This document shows positions 18,267 to 25,300 of a DNA stretch of 64,000 nucleotides, in pieces (the first letter of the stretch is position 1; the number at the start of each line of letters is the position of its first letter). Position numbers and translations under genes: made by a program. Source of the DNA: Brucella tritici. GTDB lineage: Bacteria > Pseudomonadota > Alphaproteobacteria > Rhizobiales > Rhizobiaceae. The stretch lies in contig NZ_WBWA01000012.1 of the NCBI RefSeq assembly GCF_008932295.1, positions 62,001-126,000 of the forward strand. Reading direction: 5' to 3'. The notes below the pieces were generated by a model, which saw only the letters and a program-made list of their open reading frames with translations, did no database searches and was not told the origin of the DNA.

Positions 18267-18433
18267 GGCGTCTTTCGATCCCATTCCGATAAATTTACTT
18301 CAGCATTCCAGCCTATGCCCGATGCTTTGGTGCACATATTATCGACTGGAATGCGGCACGTCCATTCACTGCCTGCGTGGACCTGCTTTTATACAAGCAC
18401 TCATTGTCTGATCCAAAAGTCGCCGTGCCTTGG

Positions 18434-18517
18434 CTCGCAAATGGCGGTTTTCTGCGCTTCCGGTGCTCATGTACTCAAGTACATTGCGCTCCGGTTCTCG
18501 CAAACCACCATTTTCGC
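18434..18517. repeat. Second repeat family (CTTCCGGTGCT type), copy 2
   Basis: GCAAATGGCGGTTTTCTGCG, CTTCCGGTGCTCATGTACT, then AGTACATTGCGCTCCGGTTC and CAAACCACCATTTTCGCC. The arms can pair into one long imperfect hairpin around CATGTACTCAAGTACATTG. It is related to 13911-14014 and fills most of the 309-base gap between the response regulator and marR. Confidence 0.78.
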
Positions 18518-18575
18518 CACGGCCTGACGACTTTTTTTATTCAGACACTTTCTGCTACCTTGCGTAACACTTGTC

Positions 18576-19094
18576 TCAAACCTGCCGGGTCGCAGGATCG
18601 TCGGCGGAAAACTCATCGATCTGGGCGCGCCGCTCGGGATTGACCATATTATAGAGGAAGTGTTCGATGACTTCGCGGTCCTGCGGTGCGCAGTCCTCCA
18701 GCGCACGTGCGATGCGCCGCGATTGCGGAAGGGCGAGCGCAAGTGTGAGCTGACGGCCGCTCTTGGTCGGATAAAGCTTGCGGTGGCGGCGGTCGTGCAG
18801 GCCGGTGGCCTGAACGACATGGCCAGTATCGATCAACTGTTTAAGCACGCGCGACAGGCTCTGCTTGGTGATCCGCAAAACTTCCAGCAACTCCGCGACC
18901 GTCATGCCCGGCTTGCGGTTGATGAAGTAGAGGACGCGGTGATGCGCCCGCCCGAATCCGATCTTTTCCAGAATAAGATCAGGGTCGGCGGTGAAATCGC
19001 GATAAGAAAAAAACAGAAGTTCGATCACGTTGAGGTCGGCCGCCTCCTCAGCCGTCAACGGATTGCTTATATAATTCATATCGTTCGTCGAATT
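18576..19094 (-). CDS. MarR-family transcriptional regulator (PetP-like)
   Basis: A 172-residue MarR protein with helix-turn-helix MTVAELLEVLRITKQSLSRV (about 60-79) and wing LHDRRHRKLYPT. The start is set at GTG 19094 because GGAG lies seven bases upstream; ATG 19079 lacks a site. The gene is upstream of the OmpR-type regulator on the same strand and divergent from ilvE. A perfect 7-base-arm palindrome 30 bases upstream of its start is a likely operator (next entry but one). Ligand not known. Confidence 0.87.
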   Translation of the reverse strand, partial: NSTNDMNYISNPLTAEEAADLNVIELLFFSYRDFTADPDLILEKIGFGRAHHRVLYFINRKPGMTVAELLEVLRITKQSLSRVLKQLIDTGHVVQATGLHDRRHRKLYPTKSGRQLTLALALPQSRRIARALEDCAPQDREVIEHFLYNMVNPERRAQIDEFSADDPATRQV

Positions 19095-19477
19095 CACATC
19101 GATGCTCCATTCTGTTGCGTTAAATATGTCAGCATTATTGACATAATTCAATCGCCCAGATAATTTTCGATAAGCGTGAGCTGGCTTTTTTGGAATAATG
19201 TTCGCGCTGAAGCATGCAAGGAGGAGGGATAATTGCGCCGACTGGCTTTCCGCCACCATCTCAAGAGTTTGGTGATGGGGATGGTTGCCGCAATATTCGA
19301 TCCCTGTGGAGGATTTATTTTCTTTCCATGCATGCTCCGCTTGGGATTCGCGCAATATGTTTGCGCGACCTCAAAGCATTTTGAACAAAAAGGCCAGCAA
19401 TTATGCAGAGGAAGGTGGCCGTCTCACCAGTTATATCGATTTAGTTGGGGAAGACGGGCTGCGGGCTGCATTGCTGA
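19095..19477. other. Divergent regulatory region of marR and ilvE
   Basis: About 380 bases without a convincing gene. A long frame in phase with ilvE runs through it from 19285 but has no ribosome binding site and includes the repeat at 19478-19572, so it is not taken as coding. The MarR operator candidate lies at 19125-19145. Confidence 0.5.
19125..19145. promoter_or_regulatory. Palindromic operator candidate for the MarR regulator
   Basis: TATGTCA and TGACATA, perfect 7-base arms with a 7-base spacer (GCATTAT), 30 bases upstream of the marR start. Size and symmetry suit a winged-helix dimer. Autoregulation is inferred. Confidence 0.5.
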
Positions 19478-19572
19478 AGCGCATGCCGAAAAGTGCAAGG
19501 CGGTTTTCGGGATGCGCGTCGAAACGAATAGATAGAGCATTTCCAACGTTTCATCCTGAAAAGGAAATGCTC
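19478..19572. repeat. Palindromic intergenic repeat, copy 4 (inverted orientation)
   Basis: AGCGCATGCCGAAAAGTGC, AAGGCGGTTTTCGGGATGCG, then AGAGCATTTCC...GGAAATGCTC. Both halves of the repeat are present, inverted with respect to copy 1. It ends 24 bases before the ilvE start. Confidence 0.75.
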
Positions 19573-19596
19573 GATGAAATACTTAGGAGCAAGAAA

Positions 19597-20487
19597 ATGG
19601 CTGCGATTCCATTTGATCAACGGGTCGGATTTATCTGGCTGGACGGCGAATTTGTCGACTGGAAAGATGCAAAAATTCATGTGCTGACCCATGGCCTGCA
19701 TTATGCGAGCGCAGTGTTTGAAGGCGAGCGCGCCTATGGCGGCGAGATCTTCAAGCTCAATGAGCACACCGAACGCCTGCATGAATCTGCGCGCATTCTC
19801 GGTTTCGAGATTCCTTTCAGCGTTGCAGAAATCAACGATGCCTGCCGCGAACTCCTGACGAAGCAGGGTTTTGAAGATGCCTATGTGCGTCCGATTGCCT
19901 GGCGCGGTTCGGAATCGCTGGGCGTTTCGGCGCAGAACAACCGCATTCATCTTGCCATCGCCATCTGGCAGTGGCCGAGCTATTTCTCGCCCGAAGAAAA
20001 GATGAAGGGTATCCGGCTCGATATTGCTGAATATTGCCGCCCGGACCCGCGCACGGCGCCGTCGCGGTCCAAGGCTGCCGGTCTTTATATGATCTGCACG
20101 ATCTCCAAACATGCCGCTGAAGCCAAGGGCTATGCCGATGCATTGATGCTCGACTGGCGCGGACAGGTTGCCGAAGCAACGGGTGCAAACGTCTTCTTTG
20201 TGAAGGACGGAGCGCTGCATACGCCGAAGCCTGACTGCTTCCTTGACGGCATTACCCGCCGCACGATCATTGATCTTGCCAAGCGCCGCGGTATTGAAGT
20301 TATCGAGCGGGCAATCATGCCGGAAGAACTTGACGGTTTCTCCGAATGCTTCCTGTGCGGAACAGCAGCGGAAGTGACGCCGGTTTCCGAGATCGGTCAA
20401 TACCGTTTCAAGCCTTCCGAGATTACGAATCTTCTAATGAATGACTATTCTGCAGAAGTTCAGCCAAAGCGGGCGGCAGCGGAATAA
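19597..20487 (+). CDS. ilvE: Branched-chain amino acid aminotransferase
   Basis: A class IV PLP aminotransferase of 296 residues that makes Val, Leu and Ile from their keto acids with glutamate. The PLP-binding Lys is Lys159 in SRSKAAGLY; GATGANVFFVKDG-like and CGTAAEVTPV segments follow, as in the family. The start at 19597 has AGGAG seven bases upstream and gives the standard N-terminus; the open frame reaching back to 19285 is not coding. It is divergent from the MarR gene, and a terminator follows. Confidence 0.95.
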   Translation: MAAIPFDQRVGFIWLDGEFVDWKDAKIHVLTHGLHYASAVFEGERAYGGEIFKLNEHTERLHESARILGFEIPFSVAEINDACRELLTKQGFEDAYVRPIAWRGSESLGVSAQNNRIHLAIAIWQWPSYFSPEEKMKGIRLDIAEYCRPDPRTAPSRSKAAGLYMICTISKHAAEAKGYADALMLDWRGQVAEATGANVFFVKDGALHTPKPDCFLDGITRRTIIDLAKRRGIEVIERAIMPEELDGFSECFLCGTAAEVTPVSEIGQYRFKPSEITNLLMNDYSAEVQPKRAAAE

Positions 20488-20507
20488 CTGGGTTTTAAAC
20501 AGAAAAA

Positions 20508-20531
20508 GAGCGGTCTTCGGACCGCTTTTTT
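20508..20531 (+). terminator. Terminator of ilvE
   Basis: Stem GCGGTC/GACCGC with TTCG tetraloop and six T. Confidence 0.9.
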
Positions 20532-20632
20532 GTTATCCCGTCGCTTATTGTTTGACATTGGAAAGTTTAGGCACAAGATTTTTTTGCCGGAGTCGCGCTA
20601 TTCCGGTTTAAAACTCAGATGGGGTGACGATT

Positions 20633-20914
20633 ATGGAATCTCTACTACCTATCATTCTCCAGCTCGTCGCTGGCGCAGTTGGTGGCAACATCGCAGGCGC
20701 AGTGAAGAATATCAGCCTTGGCACTACGGGTAACACGGTGGCAGGTGGCATCGGTGGTGTCATCCTTGGGCAGCTCCTCCCGATGTTGTCGGGCGGTGGC
20801 CTCGATTCCGTTCTCAACGGTGTTGTCGGCCAGCTGGCAGGTGGCGGCGTTGGTGGTATCGTGCTCACGGCCGTTGTCGGCCTGATCAAGAACGCGATGG
20901 CCGCCAAGGCCTGA
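20633..20914 (+). CDS. Small glycine-rich membrane protein, unknown function
   Basis: A 93-residue protein, almost wholly Gly, Ala, Val, Leu and Ile, with two or three hydrophobic stretches (LLPIILQLVAGAVGG, VAGGIGGVILGQLLPML, GGIVLTAVVGLIK) and just two Lys near the end. The pattern suggests a small membrane or pore-like peptide, or a holin-like protein. No family is recognised. GGGG at 20621-20624 serves as ribosome binding site; GTG at 20624 would add three residues. It is short, so translation is not proven. Confidence 0.65.
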   Translation: MESLLPIILQLVAGAVGGNIAGAVKNISLGTTGNTVAGGIGGVILGQLLPMLSGGGLDSVLNGVVGQLAGGGVGGIVLTAVVGLIKNAMAAKA

Positions 20915-20920
20915 TGCATC

Positions 20921-21023
20921 AGAGCACATCCCGAAACGTGTGAAACGGTTTTCGGATAAGATGTGCGTAAAAATAAACAGTCGTAACGCGCCGATCTGAT
21001 TCAATCAGATCGAAATGCGCTCT
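20921..21023. repeat. Palindromic intergenic repeat, copy 5 (full length, 103 bases)
   Basis: AGAGCACATCCCGAAACGTG, then TGAAACGGTTTTCGGATAAG, ending with GATCTGATTCAATCAGATCG and AAATGCGCTCT. Length and two-hairpin layout fit the Bru-RS description. Confidence 0.85.
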
Positions 21024-21160
21024 GGAGACTGTATGGTTGTGGGGACAACCGGCATGACGAACTGTCGGGGCGTAGCCCGAAAGCCGTAAACGGTTTTCGG
21101 AGAGAGTGCCTCGGACATCCTGGAGAGGGAAAACGGGCGGCGTTCAGCCGCCCGTTTCTA
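21024..21160 (+). ncRNA. Candidate structured small RNA upstream of the MBL hydrolase gene
   Basis: No gene fits here, but several stable hairpins follow each other: GGTTGT-GGGG-ACAACC (21035-21050), CGGG-GCGTAG-CCCG, CCGAAA...TTTCGG with an inner CCGT-AA-ACGG, and a final 11-base stem AAACGGGCGGC/GCCGCCCGTTT (21131-21157) like a terminator. It could instead be a leader of the hydrolase gene, which starts 92 bases on, or simply the terminator of the small membrane gene. No known family was recognised. Confidence 0.35.
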
Positions 21161-21248
21161 TTTAAAGCTTCACCTGACGGGCACAGGACACTATCTCTGT
21201 GTCAGAAGCGCCTTCCGGGCCGTTATTTATTCGAGTGGAGTAAAACCA

Positions 21249-21905
21249 ATGGGGCAATTGCAGGCCATCATCGTTCCCGTCACGCCTTTCCAGCAGAATT
21301 GCACCATTCTGTTCGATAGTGAGACCAAGAAGGGGGTGGTGATCGATCCGGGCGGTGATCTTGACCGCATCCGGGAGGCGATCGAATCCCAGGGGATTGA
21401 GGTTGAGGCCATCTGGATCACGCATGGCCATATCGACCATGCCGCGGCAGCCCTTGATCTCAAGGAAGCCCTGAATGTGGACATTATCGGCCCGCACAGG
21501 GATGACAAGTTTCTGCTCGATAATCTGGAAACGACGGGCCTGAAATACGGCATCACCGAGGGCGTGCGCAATGTTACGCCGGATCGCTGGCTGGACGAAG
21601 GTGACAAGGTTTCCTTCGCCGGGCACGAGTTCGACGTCTTCCATACGCCGGGCCATGCGCCGGGTCATGTCGTGTTCTTCAATCCCGAAGCGCGGTTCGC
21701 AATTGTCGGTGACGTGCTTTTCAACGGCTCGGTCGGGCGTACCGATCTGCCGGGCGGTGATCACGCGGCGCTGATTCGCTCCATCAAGGAAAAGCTGCTG
21801 CCACTCGGTGACGATATCGGCTTCATTTGCGGGCACGGCCCCGGCAGCCGGTTCGGCGATGAGCGGCGTTCCAATCCGTTTCTGAACGACATTGGATATG
21901 CATAA
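21249..21905 (+). CDS. Metallo-beta-lactamase-fold hydrolase (glyoxalase II-like)
   Basis: A 218-residue cytosolic hydrolase of the small GloB/GloC (YcbL) type. Zinc-binding motif THGHIDH at about 58-64; His in TPGHAPGHV near 137; Asp in GDVLF near 157; final His in GHGPGS near 197. Such enzymes hydrolyse S-lactoylglutathione or related thioesters. The exact substrate cannot be told. Perfect terminator follows. The start at 21249 has GTGGAG eight to ten bases upstream. Confidence 0.9.
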   Translation: MGQLQAIIVPVTPFQQNCTILFDSETKKGVVIDPGGDLDRIREAIESQGIEVEAIWITHGHIDHAAAALDLKEALNVDIIGPHRDDKFLLDNLETTGLKYGITEGVRNVTPDRWLDEGDKVSFAGHEFDVFHTPGHAPGHVVFFNPEARFAIVGDVLFNGSVGRTDLPGGDHAALIRSIKEKLLPLGDDIGFICGHGPGSRFGDERRSNPFLNDIGYA

Positions 21906-21906
21906 A

Positions 21907-21937
21907 TAAAAAGCCGCCTTTAAAGGCGGCTTTTTCT
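21907..21937 (+). terminator. Terminator of the MBL hydrolase gene
   Basis: Perfect palindromic stem AAGCCGCCTTTAAAGGCGGC with A-run before and five T after; works on both strands. Confidence 0.9.
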
Positions 21938-21940
21938 ATT

Positions 21941-22043
21941 AAAGCGCGTTTCGATCTGACTGGATCAGATCGGCGCCCTAATCCTTTGTTTTGACGCGCA
22001 TCTTGTTCCGAAAACCGTTTCACACTTTTCGGGATGCGCTCTA
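21941..22043. repeat. Palindromic intergenic repeat, copy 6 (full length, 103 bases)
   Basis: AAAGCGCGTTTCGATCTGAC, TGGATCAGATCG, then CGCATCTTGTTCCGAAAACC and CACTTTTCGGGATGCGCTCT. Both hairpin modules are present. It lies at the end of the BA14K gene. Confidence 0.87.
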
Positions 22044-22053
22044 AACTCTGGCT

Positions 22054-22506
22054 TTAATTTGCAGAGCAGAAGTGATCGCGTCCGTCATAACCGCGATAGG
22101 TGCCGGTATTCGGATTGAACGACCGGTAGCGATCGGAGCAATACTGATACCAGCCGCGGCTCCATGGCTCATAGCTTGAGCGATAATAGGTCGCCTGGCG
22201 AGCCGGGGCTGCCGGGTAATAGGCCGGTGGCGGCGGAGGCGGTGCATAGACCGGGGCAGGCTGCACATAGGTTGGCTGCGGCTGGCTCAGCGCACTGCCG
22301 ATGAGGGCGCCTGCTGCAAGACCGATCACGCCTGCGGCGACGGCGTCGCCATGGCCGCGATGCCGGTCGCGGTAGTAGGGACGATCCCAGCCACCACGAT
22401 CCCAACCATGACGGCCCCAGGAATCTGCCGATGCTGTTGCAAGCGGTGCGGCAACTGCCGCGAGGGATGCCGCTGCCAGAATGGCTGTTTTCGCAAATCG
22501 GTTCAT
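22054..22506 (-). CDS. BA14K-like exported protein
   Basis: A 150-residue protein with a cleavable signal peptide (about 1-27, ASA-D), an Arg/His/Gly/Asp-rich stretch, a Gly/Ala hydrophobic segment (about 55-75), a proline run, and the C-terminal BA14K domain (SRGWYQYCSDRYRSFNP to GRDHFC) with two conserved Cys. The founding member is the 14-kDa immunoreactive, lectin-like protein of Brucella abortus, important for smooth LPS. AAGGAG lies seven bases before the start. Probably surface or periplasmic. Confidence 0.9.
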   Translation of the reverse strand: MNRFAKTAILAAASLAAVAAPLATASADSWGRHGWDRGGWDRPYYRDRHRGHGDAVAAGVIGLAAGALIGSALSQPQPTYVQPAPVYAPPPPPPAYYPAAPARQATYYRSSYEPWSRGWYQYCSDRYRSFNPNTGTYRGYDGRDHFCSAN

Positions 22507-22722
22507 TGTTCGCTCCTTCAGAAGCTCGACTGTAATTTCTCCGATACGCTCGCCGAACGGGCACGCACGTATCGTTTATGAATAACTAATTAACTGTTTC
22601 GACATGAATGGAGGCTGAACAATGGTGAAGGGCGATGGAAAGCTGTCCGTTTCCGGTCAATTACACGCAGCATCTGTAATATTTCGCGCCTGAAGGATGA
22701 TCCGTTCAGGGTTGCCTGCCGG

Positions 22723-22750
22723 CAATAAAAAACCCCGGCGAAAGCCGGGG
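22723..22750 (-). terminator. Terminator of the first cold-shock gene
   Basis: Stem CCCCGGC/GCCGGGG with loop GAAA; on the minus strand TTTTTT follows. Confidence 0.9.
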
Positions 22751-22776
22751 CAAATGGTAGGTTCTTTTATGAACGA

Positions 22777-22992
22777 TCAGCCGGTAACGGTGATGTTCAC
22801 GGCCTTCGGGCCTTTGCCGCGACGATCCGGTTCCGTCTCGTAGGAAACCTTCTGATTGTCTGCGAGGCCAGTGAGGCCAGAAGCCTGTACAGCAGAGATA
22901 TGTACGAAGATGTCAGCGCCACCGTCGTCCGGCTTGATAAAACCGAAGCCTTTTTCGGTATTGAAGAATTTGACCTGTCCGGTCTGTGCCAT
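22777..22992 (-). CDS. Cold-shock protein (CspA family)
   Basis: A 71-residue single cold-shock domain with RNP1 KGFGFIKP (about 15-22) and RNP2 DIFVHIS (about 30-36). It binds single-stranded RNA/DNA and acts as an RNA chaperone. The start at 22992 gives the standard N-terminus MAQTGQVKFFN; the longer frame to 23067 is the leader. About 400 bases of gene-free DNA lie upstream, in keeping with the long structured leaders of csp genes. A second copy is at 50498. Confidence 0.94.
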   Translation of the reverse strand: MAQTGQVKFFNTEKGFGFIKPDDGGADIFVHISAVQASGLTGLADNQKVSYETEPDRRGKGPKAVNITVTG

Positions 22993-23397
22993 GGGATCCG
23001 TTCCTTTTCCTTGGCGCCACCGCTCTTGTGGAGACAGTGGTATTACAAATTCTGCCAAGCGCACCACACACCCGGCAGAGGGTTATGCAGGCAGTTCTCG
23101 ACATTGGGAAGGAACCGATCATTGCCGAAGGGGAGCCTTCGACCCGGAACTTATAGCGGCCCCGGCACGCCGTTCTTCAGTCTTCCATTTGTTCGCTAAG
23201 TGCCCGAACAGGTGGAGACTGATCTATGAAGCGGTATTTGGCAAGCAAATTCTTTGGGGAGCATATGATTGGTTATCTTTGAACCGGTATCGTCATAATT
23301 TTTTACGATTGTTTCAAGAAAATCATGGACTCAATCCCAAAATAGAACAGGCTAACCCTAATATATCGCGAATTTAAACGGATATGTCCTGGTATTC
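22993..23397. other. Gene-free upstream region of the first cold-shock gene
   Basis: About 400 bases. It should hold the csp leader and promoter on the minus strand. A palindrome TGTTCG-CTAAGTGCC-CGAACA lies at 23190-23210. A tiny plus-strand frame of 18 codons starts at 23226 with GGAG eight bases upstream; whether it is translated is unknown. Confidence 0.45.
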
Positions 23398-24297
23398 TCA
23401 TCGATTGCGCGAAACTATGCATGCGCCACCGGCGGCGCGCAGCTTTGCACAAATGCTGTCGGCTTCCCCGCGGCTGTCGGCGCCGATACGCACCGCATAG
23501 ATGCCTCGCCGCCCCATCGGGGTCCGTATCCGGCTGATGACGGGATCGTGGCCTGCCAGCACGACGCTGAACTGCTTGCGCAGGCGCGCCCATTGATTGA
23601 CGGCTGCACTGCGGCGGAAATTGCCCGCGACCTGAATGCCCCAGGGCTTGGGTTTCACGCGCGACATCGGAATCGTGGCACTGCGGATGATCGGCAGGCG
23701 CTTGCAGGCCTCATCGAATGCAAGCTTCGGATCGAGCGGACGGCTCACGATCTCCTTGCCTGCCGCGAAGTCGTCGGCGGGCGCGCCGGTTATATCCAGT
23801 ACGTAATTTTCAGTTTCGAGCGGCAGGAAGCCGCCGGACCGCATCCAGCTTGAAACGCGCCCGGCCCCTGCATTATAGGCGGCGGCTGCAAGGCCCCAAT
23901 TGCCGAATGCACCTTTCAGATCACGCAGGAAACTCGCGGATGCGGGGATGGCCTGCTCAATGTCGAAGGGATCGGCAAGGCCGCGCTCCTTCGCCGTATA
24001 AGGCATGAATTGCGCAATGCCCTCGGCACCGACAGGACTGACCGCGTTATGGTCGAAACGACTTTCCTTCCAGATCAGCCGGGCGAAGAAATCACGCGGG
24101 ATGCCATGGGCGTCGGCATTGGCACCGATGAGCTGGCAGATGCGACCGACGGTCGGTGTCTTCTTCTCCGGTGGCAGGGGCGGCGCATAGACGGGCGGGT
24201 TCGGTTCACTGGCTGCATAGGACGAGGCGACGCCGAAAGGCAGGCTGAATAGCTGCGAAGCCAGAATAACCGCTATGCTGTGCCGGTACCGATTCAT
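23398..24297 (-). CDS. Lytic transglycosylase with SPOR domain
   Basis: A 299-residue exported enzyme that cleaves the glycan strands of peptidoglycan. Signal peptide about 1-29, proline-rich linker, SLT domain about 48-190 with catalytic Glu78 (WKESRFDHNAVS), GIAQFMP and AAAYNAGAGRV. The last 80 residues (from WGIQVAGNF) fit a SPOR domain, which binds denuded glycans at the septum. The start at 24297 puts the signal peptide at the N-terminus. It may work in cell division or wall remodelling. Confidence 0.92.
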   Translation of the reverse strand: MNRYRHSIAVILASQLFSLPFGVASSYAASEPNPPVYAPPLPPEKKTPTVGRICQLIGANADAHGIPRDFFARLIWKESRFDHNAVSPVGAEGIAQFMPYTAKERGLADPFDIEQAIPASASFLRDLKGAFGNWGLAAAAYNAGAGRVSSWMRSGGFLPLETENYVLDITGAPADDFAAGKEIVSRPLDPKLAFDEACKRLPIIRSATIPMSRVKPKPWGIQVAGNFRRSAAVNQWARLRKQFSVVLAGHDPVISRIRTPMGRRGIYAVRIGADSRGEADSICAKLRAAGGACIVSRNR

Positions 24298-24444
24298 GCC
24301 GCCTGTTCCGCCCCTCAACTTCGGCCAAGGTAACCTATATGGGCGGCTTGTCGATATGGTCCGCAAGGTTTTGCACTTATGTAAAAAGACTTGCCCTTAT
24401 CGCAGGTTGCGCCATCTTAGCCTTCGGGACAAAGGGAGAGGAAA

Positions 24445-24888
24445 ATGCAATTTCATCAATTGAGACAATTAGCTGTGCTTGCGGGCGCGCTGCTTCTCGC
24501 CGGTTGCGTGGCTGAAGGCGGCGGAATGGATCATCGCCCACCGATGCGTCCAGGGCCGTCGCAGCCGCAAATCTGCCCGATGAATTATGCGCCGGTCTGC
24601 GCCACGCGCGGTTCTTCGCGCAAGACATTCGGCAATTCATGCCAGGCGAGAGCAGAAGGCTACCGCATCATCGCAAACGGCCAGTGCTCATCAAGGCCGG
24701 GTTCGGGTTGGGGCGGGGCTGGCGGAATGCATCCGCCGCATCAGGGCAACAGGCCGGGCATGGGCGCCTGCACGCGGGAATATATGCCCGTTTGCGCAAG
24801 ACGCGGTAACGAACGGCGCACATTCCCCAACCGTTGCGAAGCCGACCGTGCAGGCTATCGCATCATGAATGGCGGACAGTGCCGCTGA
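24445..24888 (+). CDS. Lipoprotein with two Kazal-type inhibitor domains
   Basis: A 147-residue lipoprotein: signal with lipobox LLAGC (Cys21), then two Kazal-like domains of the pattern CPMNYAPVCAxxG...TFGNxCxAxxxGY...GxC. Cysteines are at about 44, 52, 66 and 81 in the first and 109, 117, 131 and 146 in the second, so each keeps four of the usual six. A Gly/Pro-rich linker joins them. Kazal domains block serine proteases; a periplasmic or surface protease-inhibitor role is plausible but not shown. It is divergent from the transglycosylase gene. Confidence 0.88.
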   Translation: MQFHQLRQLAVLAGALLLAGCVAEGGGMDHRPPMRPGPSQPQICPMNYAPVCATRGSSRKTFGNSCQARAEGYRIIANGQCSSRPGSGWGGAGGMHPPHQGNRPGMGACTREYMPVCARRGNERRTFPNRCEADRAGYRIMNGGQCR

Positions 24889-24900
24889 AGTAAAGAAGTA

Positions 24901-24932
24901 AATATGGCGGCAGGCTATTCTGCTGCCATATA
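24901..24932 (+). terminator. Terminator-like hairpin after the Kazal lipoprotein gene
   Basis: ATATGGCGGCAG pairs with CTGCTGCCATAT (one G-T wobble), loop GCTATT; the T-run is poor. It marks the last host-like sequence before the AT-rich insert. Confidence 0.65.
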
Positions 24933-25282
24933 TTAGGTTAAGCTAAATATAGTAATATTAATAAAGAAAATTTTTTCGTCTCTTGAAAAGCCGATTAAGA
25001 GAAGTAATATATAGTTTATGGGGTGCCCCACACGGGAAACGTCGGAAACGCTGCAACGCAAGATAGTCCGGATCACGGTCGCGCGTGAGTCAAGTGTTTA
25101 CACTGTCAATTGGGAAGACAGTCAATATCATCTTAATCAATGGGATAACTCCTGTGGTTAGTTTCGATATCAGCGACTGTATCAAGATGCTGGCCATGGC
25201 CATCATTATCTCGATACCGGCAGTATAACATGTATCGTTGAAAATAAGGACGATAGTGGCGCAAATGCCATGTTAAAATGGC
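24933..25282 (+). ncRNA. Candidate template ncRNA upstream of the reverse transcriptase
   Basis: About 350 bases with no convincing gene but several perfect hairpins on the plus strand: ACTGTC-AATTGGGAA-GACAGT (25102-25122), CATCTT...AAGATG closing a large loop (25129-25190 region), CGATAC...GTATCG (25212-25237), and GCCAT-GTTAAA-ATGGC (25267-25282) just before the RT ribosome binding site. DRT2, DRT3 and DRT9 systems carry an ncRNA in this position that the RT copies. Boundaries and identity are inferred; no known RNA family was matched. A frame with one TAG runs through 25015-25290. Confidence 0.4.
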
Positions 25283-25300
25283 GGAGGTGATAACAGTACT

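Noticed and set aside
19285-19596. N-terminal extension of IlvE by about 100 codons
   Set aside because: It crosses an intergenic repeat, has no ribosome binding site, and the start at 19597 puts the PLP lysine at position 159 as in the family.
24933-25300. Classical retron msr-msd
   Set aside because: No clear a1/a2 inverted pair with a priming G at a stem base was found, and the RT lacks an obvious VTG motif; not fully excluded.
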